From: Medicago truncatula
Taxonomy: Eukaryota > Streptophyta > Magnoliopsida > Fabales > Fabaceae
DNA: 64,000 nucleotides
Direction of reading: 5' to 3'
NCBI RefSeq assembly: GCF_003473485.1
Contig: NC_053042.1
Location: 8,393,501-8,457,500 of the forward strand
The position numbers and the translations under genes were made by a program. Shown here piece after piece: positions 57,553 to 64,000 of the stretch (positions are counted from its first letter, which is position 1; each line of letters opens with the position of its first letter). The notes beneath the pieces were generated by a model. It was not told the DNA's origin and did no database searches. It saw only the letters and a program-made list of their open reading frames with translations.

Positions 57553-57625
57553 GCTCTCGTGAGCTTAGTTCAGTTAGTATGAATAATGTATAATATATGC
57601 AAGGTTCGGGTTTCAATCAACTCAA
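57553..57625 (+). mobile_element. SINE fragment, 5' half
   Basis: cgtgagcttagttcagttag (A box) and gcaaggttcgggtttcaatc (B box) match the head of the SINE at 37680-37812, here on the + strand. The 3' half is gone. Confidence 0.6.
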
Positions 57626-58479
57626 AAAAATTATTATTTTGGCTGAGTAAATAGTGTTCCAATTCAAAATAGACTTACAAGAATAGTAATTACAAATTTT
57701 AGATCTAAAGTCTATCCTTTTATCACTAGATAGATAAAAACATTGGAGTTTGCATGCATTATTCCATTTTTCAGAAGATAAAAAAAATATTATTCTCTAT
57801 GTTTTTCTTTATACGTTTGAGTTATATTGAAATATGATCCCTCGAGTATGGTTTTTACTATGAATATTGTAGATACAAAAACAATATGGTTGAAATTAGA
57901 GATCCTATAAAAAATAGTCTCACGACTTTACTTCAATAAATATATTTTTTAATTATGGTCTAAAAAATTTAAAATTTCAAGAGAAAATAAAATGACAAAC
58001 TATATATCTATGAAGGTTAAGAGACTAATACAAACATGATATGCATGATTAAAAACAAGTTATATTTGTAAAAAGAAAAAAAAAAAAAACTACAAAATAT
58101 AATGAAAACTAAAACAAATAAACACAACTTGATAGCATGATAAATATTTGTAAGACTTACAATGTAGTGTTGTGTGTAGATAAATTGACAACCACCATCT
58201 AAAACTCACACATGCAACTAAAATGTTTAAAGCCTAAAAATATTGATATTGTGATATGAGTTAAGAAGCCTTATGGATTTTATAGTGTCTATAATTCCAA
58301 TTTAAAAGAGCAAATAAAATAATAAATGGGGCGTGTATAAGAAATATGAAGGGTTTAGAAGAAAGCCCAAGACAGCAAACAAGAAGAGAGGGTTCCTAAT
58401 CCCTTCTATCTAGCCGGCTAGCTACAATGGGAACTTGACAAACAAGACGACAGACATTGATACATACGGAACATAAAAC
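57626..58479. other. Upstream region of the OTP51-like gene
   Basis: AT-rich and non-coding. The short leader and promoter of the PPR gene should lie in the last 150 bases; no clear TATA box is visible. Confidence 0.4.
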
Positions 58480-61153
58480 ATGGTGTTGAAAGCACCAGTT
58501 GTTCTTCCTGTTTCTGTTTCTGTTTCTGTTTCAATTTCAGTCACAACATTTTCCTTAAACCCTAACTTCTTCTCCTCTTCAATGCGTTCTACCTTCACAC
58601 TTTTCCGCAGTCTCACCCTCTCCACTCTCCAACTACCTCGCACCCTCCCTTCCCTCCTCCACCTCCGCCGCTTTCCCCGCAACTGCGTTCCCAACGCCGA
58701 ACAATGGCTTCTTCATGAAGACCTTCCTGACAATAACGATAACGATATTTTCCATTTCTCTACGGTGGAGGCTGATGAGAAAAGGCGGCTACCACGTCCG
58801 GAGGTTGAGGTGAAGGAGTTGAGTGAGGTGCCGGAGCTATGGCGGAGGTCCAGAGTTGCTTGGCTTTGTAAGGAGTTACCGGCACATAAGGCGGGAACTC
58901 TGATTAGGATTCTGAATGCGCAGAGGAAGTGGTTGAGGCAGGATGATGCTACTTATATCATTATGCATTGCTTAAGGATTCGCGAGAACGAAACCGCTTT
59001 TAGGGTCAGTAGTATTCTCTTTTCCTTTCACTTTCACTTCTCTACATTTTTGTGTGTTTGGTTATGCAGTGAGAATAAATTATTGTTATGTTATGTGCGA
59101 CTATTCTGACTAAAATTGAGTTTATTATGAAATCAGTCTGTTGTCCCTCCAGGTCGGGTATTAGTTGATTATTATGTGCTTCCTTCTACTGTTTGGAATT
59201 AGTATATGTCTGCTATTATTTATTTGCTTGATTGCTTAAGTTGAACATATTAGAAAGTATTACCTTAAGCTGTAATTTGTTCCCAAATTTAATTATTTTT
59301 CCTGCTTAAAGGTATACAAATGGATGATGCAACGGAGTTGGTATCGCTTTGATTTTGCTCTTTCTACTAGGCTAGCAGATTACATGGGTAAAGAGCGCAA
59401 GTTTACAAAGTGCCGTGAGGTATTTGATGATATTATCAATCAAGGACGTGTTCCCAGCGAGTCAACGTTCCATATATTGATTGTGGCTTACCTTAGTTCT
59501 TCTGTTCAAGGTTGTTTGGATGAAGCATTTGGCATATTCCACCAAATGATTCAATTGGGTGGATACCAGCCACGTCTTAGCTTGCATAATTCCATCTTCA
59601 AAGCTCTTATAAGTGAACCAGGGAACTTTTCAAAGCAGTACCTTAAGCAAGCTGAGTTTATATATCATCGTTTGGTTACAAATGGACTTGATGTGCATAA
59701 AGATATTTATGGTGGCTTAATTTGGCTGCATAGCTATCAGGATTCCATAGACAAAGAAAGAATAGAAGCATTGAGGCAAGAGATGCTACGCGCTGGAATT
59801 GATGAAAGCCAAGAGGTGTTAGTATCGATCTTGAGGGCCTGCTCAAGGGAGGGGGAGGTGGAGGAAGCAGAGAAAACTTGGTGCAAACTTTCGCAGTTTG
59901 AAAGCAACCCCCCATCACAGGCTTTTGTGTACAAAATGGAAGTCTACTCTAAGGTTGGTATGCCTATGAAGTCCTTGGAGATATTTAGAGAAATGAAGTT
60001 GAAACTAGGTAAGACAAGTGTTGCAGCATATAATAAAATAATTGAGATTCTATGCAAAGCACAAGAATCCGAATTTGCAGAATCAATCATGACAGATTTT
60101 GTCAAGAGTGGTCTGAAGCCCCTTACACCATCATATGTTTATTTACTAAACATGTACTTCAATATGGAATCACATGATAAATTGGAAGAGGCGTTCTCTC
60201 AATGCCTCGAGAAATGCCATCCTAATAGTGCTGTATATAGTATATATTTAGATTCTTTGGTGAAAGTTGGTAAAATTGACAAGGCTGAGGATATCTTTAG
60301 CCAAATGTTTCGTGATACGAGTATTGGTGTCAGTGCTCGATCATGTAACATCATCTTAAATGGATATCTATATTCAGGAAATCACTTAAAGGCAGAGAAG
60401 ATCTATGACTTAATGTGCCAAAAGAAGTATGAAATTGATGCCCCATTAATGGAAAAACTTGAATACATCCTGAGTTTGAGAAGGAAAACTATTAAAAAGC
60501 CAATGAGCATGAAGTTAAATAAAGAACAGAGAGAAATACTGATTGGGATGCTTTTAGGTGGTTTGCAAATTGATTCTGATGACAAAAATAAGAACCATAT
60601 TATCCATTTCAATTTTGATGGCAATTCTGTGAGTCATTACGTCTTGAAGAGTCATATACATCGCCAGTTTTATGAGTGGCTACCTCCTACTTCTAAGCCA
60701 AGTGGTGACAGTGAGAACATACCAGGTAAGTTTTGCACCATTCCAAGCTCTCATTTTGGCTTTTACGCCGATCAGTTTTGGCCAAATGGTCAACCTACAA
60801 TTCCAAAACTTGTTCATAGGTGGTTGTCACCTTGTGTTCTTGCATACTGGTACATGTATGGGGGGCATCGAAATTCATCGGGGGATGTTTTGCTGAAGAT
60901 TAAGGGAAGTCGTGAGGGTGTGGAGAACATTGTCAAAAAGTTCAAAGCCATGTCCATTGATTGTAAAGTCAAGGGAAAGGGAAAGGTATTCTGGATTGGT
61001 ATTCTGGGAAGCAATACAACTTGGTTCTGGAAATTGGTTGAGCCATATATTCTTGAAGATGTAAAAGATTTCTCTAAGGCTGGTGTGAATACGATGGGAC
61101 AGGATTTAACGGAAACTCAAGACATTAACTTCAGTAGTGAATCAGACGAATGA
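58480..61153 (+). CDS. OTP51: PPR/LAGLIDADG chloroplast splicing factor, OTP51-like
   Basis: In Arabidopsis OTP51 is needed for splicing of a group II intron of chloroplast ycf3. Exons 58480-59004 and 59312-61153 join at GT-AG to 788 aa, a little shorter than Arabidopsis OTP51. The first about 60 residues are Ser/Thr/Arg-rich and look like a transit peptide, with a hexamer repeat coding for Val-Ser repeats. An alternative Met lies at residue 35. Residues about 110-200 are the conserved N-terminal part (WLCKELPAHKAGTLIRILNA). PPR motifs follow from about 195 to 560. A LAGLIDADG-type domain occupies about 575-770, with helix REILIGMLLGGLQIDSD at about 580 and the second half around WLSPCVLAYWYMYGG. 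No lesion is seen. The name rests on the PPR plus LAGLIDADG combination. Confidence 0.92.
58510..58542 (+). repeat. (TTTCTG)n repeat in the transit peptide
   Basis: About four hexamer units tttctg plus degenerate ones, coding for alternating Val-Ser. In-frame length changes would be tolerated. Confidence 0.85.
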
Positions 61154-64000
61154 AAAAAGGTGATACGGCAATATGATCATAGTTGGACTCAAGGAAAAGC
61201 TTTGCTTAGTAGTATGCCGGACTAGGTTATGCTTTTATACTGGTGGCTAGAAGCTGAAAACATGTTTGACTTTTGTACTTAATGGTTTGTTTGGGGCTTA
61301 AGTAACTTCCACGGTTGTAAAAATGAAAGCCTTCTTGAATATTTTGATCACTATCCTTTGATATATCTTATTGTATATTCCTAATTTTCAATGCAAATGA
61401 GAGTTAGAAAGTAGATATTTTACTTTGTTGTCAAGTTAGTGATGTTTGATTTGGTGTGCCAAAAATTCCAAACCAGCCCAGATGGTGCTATGGGGGTTCC
61501 AAATGCCACTGTAGTTACTCTGCATAATAGTTAGCTTATGTTTCCTTTCAACTTATGTGCTACCAAAACATTTTTAACACTTTTTCAACAATTGAAGTAC
61601 TATTAGCCCTTGAAGTTGAAGATCACTCTTATATAAACACCGTAGGCACCTAACTTTAGCTTAACCCATGCTTGAAAATGGAACATTTCTCACATAATCT
61701 CTCTGTTGGGAGTAAAACAGGATTGTTTGCGGGATGCTGATGCCCAAATGGTGGTTAAAGTGATAATTTGGGAGCCTTGAAGAAACTATTACCATGTATT
61801 TTTTATTTTCCTATCTATTTAGTTTAGTTTTTTCATATTAGATTTTGTTTTGCATATATAACCCATAGCATAAATCAGATTTAATTGTATATATTTATGA
61901 ACATTTTATAAGTGGATGCTGTATTGATTATGCTCATCCATCCATCTATGATCTATCTATTACACTAGTAGAGCACTAAACCCTTTTGAGACACATTACT
62001 AGTTCTGGTGCTTCAATTTCCCACATAACTGATACCAATCTGGGGAAGTACACGCCATTTTAGGTTGTTATATGTCTTTCTATTATTCTTGTCAAGTGAG
62101 TCCTAATGATATTCTGATTCCTTCTGTCCTAGTCGTATTTACTTTAGTTACTTTTCTTGTGTTGGATTTTGTCTTTCCAGTGATCTTCAAAATATTATTA
62201 TGACGCTATTTCATCTATGTAGCCAACCCTGCCTAGTTGGATGAAGCTTGGTTATTGTTGTTGGGGTCTTCATAATCTTTTTTGAGTTTTATAAGGTATG
62301 AAATGTTGACAGGTGTTAGTTGCATTCTTTTACTATTGCATTTACATTGGAGAGTTTTCGAAAAATGATTGCTTTTGGTTTGGCTCATAATATCTGGGGA
62401 CTTTCAGCGAGTTTATCTTTTTGTTTGTCTTGGGTTTTGGTTTGTTTAATGACTATCATATGAACAAGGTCCTTGGCTTTAGGAATTGGCATAACTATTT
62501 GATTGGAGAATTATGATGTTCTGTATCTTCTGTAGGATCTTATGAAGACTGGTAAATGTTTTTAAATCTACTGGAAAGATAGTCAGAAGTGTGGTAATTC
62601 TTGCACTTCGAGTCCAGGGATTAAATTTATGTGTCTGGTGAAAAGTTGAAGTGTGATTAAAATGACATGTTCTATAACACTGTTTCTTTTTTTACTTTGT
62701 TAAGATTTTTTTACTCAATTACTCTTGTTTCATTGAATAGTTTCCTGTCCAGAAAACACAGCGAGGTGGTGGCTGTAAATTTAGGAAGTCTTACAATTAC
62801 ATGGGTCGTGATATTGTCGTGATCATACATATTCCCCATGATGATAAGCATTACCCTCTAAACAAACTAACAACAATCTTCAAGACGTTCATGGAGTAAA
62901 AAAACTGTGATAGAAGCCAAAAAATCTAGTGATTTGGTTAGTTTTTCCTTCTAATTGTAGACATTATTTCGGCAATACATGCACTATGGTATACACTGCA
63001 TCAAATCAGATTGATTACGTTTGTGACATACTTCAAACTCCCTCTACTCTCGTGAAATATTATGTGGTGTGTGAGAATCCATCGTTAAAATTTTCTGTAA
63101 GTTTTTCAAATTTCGTTGTCCATGTCTTTTAAATTGGAGTTCTCTATTTCTTTTGAGAAATGGACATGATCCTGATCCCACATCAAATCAATATAACCAC
63201 GTAGACGGATTGATTATGATATAAAGTGGAAAATGAATGAAGTCTTATTGTGAACCCTGTTTCAGCAATCCTGCTACCTCATTGTGGGCACAGAACCAAA
63301 ACCAAACATTTTGTAAATTCTCACGTCAAAATATATGTGGTTTATTACATTGTTATAGTTTTAAAGAATTAATAAATGGTTGAAGTCAAGTGGTTTATAA
63401 GTTTAGTTAAAAGGAATATATTGTCTTACATATAATATCATTGCACAGTATTAGTTTATTGGTAATTTGAGTATTTGCAATGAAATTAGTGATATGCGAG
63501 AATAAAGATTTCTCTCATTCCACCCACTATAAGATCACTCTTTTCAAGTTAGTCAACGCAGCTAAAACTTTTGAGATGCCTCTTCTAGTATACATTTTCC
63601 ATTCTCAAATCCCAATCCCACTTGACTATTGTTATTTCAAAGCACCATAAAATGAATCAACAGATTCCTCATCAACCAACCCTGTATATTAGCAATGCAC
63701 ACCCACAGCACAAGTTTAATGTTCATACAGTGTCATTCAAAATCATCGGCTCCTAGCAACAATTGATGGATCAAAATGGCAAGTGGAAGTAGCATTTGGC
63801 GTAAAGGAAACCCGATGCATAGAAAAAGTATCATTTTAAAGCATCTTTACAGACAAACATGTGAATGTGATACTTGATTGGTTAATAATTTCTAAGGAAT
63901 TAACGTACGAGTGCAAGATAAACTAAACAAATCACCAGTTGTATGCATTAGTGTTGCAACTTGGTGCAAATCGGATATCATTTGCATGTAACTGTAGAGG
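61154..64000. other. 3' flank of OTP51 and intergenic DNA to the window edge
   Basis: The first 200-300 bases are likely the OTP51 3' untranslated region. After that I see no frame with family resemblance; the + frame at 62929-63132 is not recognised. The last 300 bases are less AT-rich and could be the edge of a gene outside the window. Confidence 0.4.

Noticed and set aside
62929-63132. + strand frame of 67 aa downstream of OTP51
   Set aside because: Unrecognised and isolated; insufficient support for a gene.

Overview
The window is nuclear DNA of a legume close to Medicago truncatula. All genes are intron-split plant genes with GT-AG junctions in AT-rich DNA. The transposon families are those common in Medicago: pogo/Lemi1-type, MULE, hAT and Stowaway MITEs, a legume tRNA-SINE, and L1 and RTE LINEs. 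The species call is an inference from these families and from the protein sequences.

Layout, left to right. 1-8.9 kb is repeat territory: an unexplained GC-richer segment, several MITEs and two decayed L1 LINE pieces. At 8.9-10.4 kb lies a secreted GDSL esterase/lipase (+). At 13.0-19.1 kb lies a La-related protein (LARP1 type, -) whose introns hold a MULE-like element, RTE LINE pieces and a tandem duplication of a splice acceptor. At 20.4-22.8 kb is a broken Ty1/copia fossil (-). At 26.3-28.1 kb is a CAD-family alcohol dehydrogenase (+), and at 30.2-31.8 kb a UPF0496 membrane/coiled-coil protein (+). An F-box scrap and a hAT scrap precede a class III peroxidase (-, 34.4-35.6 kb). A deleted pogo-like element lies at 36.1-37.2 kb.

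The most unusual region is 38.4-49.1 kb. An alpha-expansin gene (-) was hit by a nearly full-length L1 LINE (-, 40.27-45.84 kb). The LINE is bounded on both sides by the same 1.9-kb sequence, which contains expansin exon 3. The geometry is that of a target-site duplication of about 1,905 bp, far longer than usual. The two copies differ by about 1% by eye. The complete expansin gene next to it also carries a one-base frameshift in exon 1.

The right third holds two conserved housekeeping or organelle genes in divergent orientation: RPN3, a 26S proteasome lid subunit (-, 51.6-56.5 kb), and an OTP51-type PPR/LAGLIDADG chloroplast splicing factor (+, 58.5-61.2 kb). A long-inverted-repeat element sits between them. 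The remaining DNA to 64 kb shows no gene I can support. The genes do not form a pathway; they are a typical collinear eukaryotic neighbourhood. Exon coordinates were worked out by hand from splice signals and reading frame; no alignment or database search was run.
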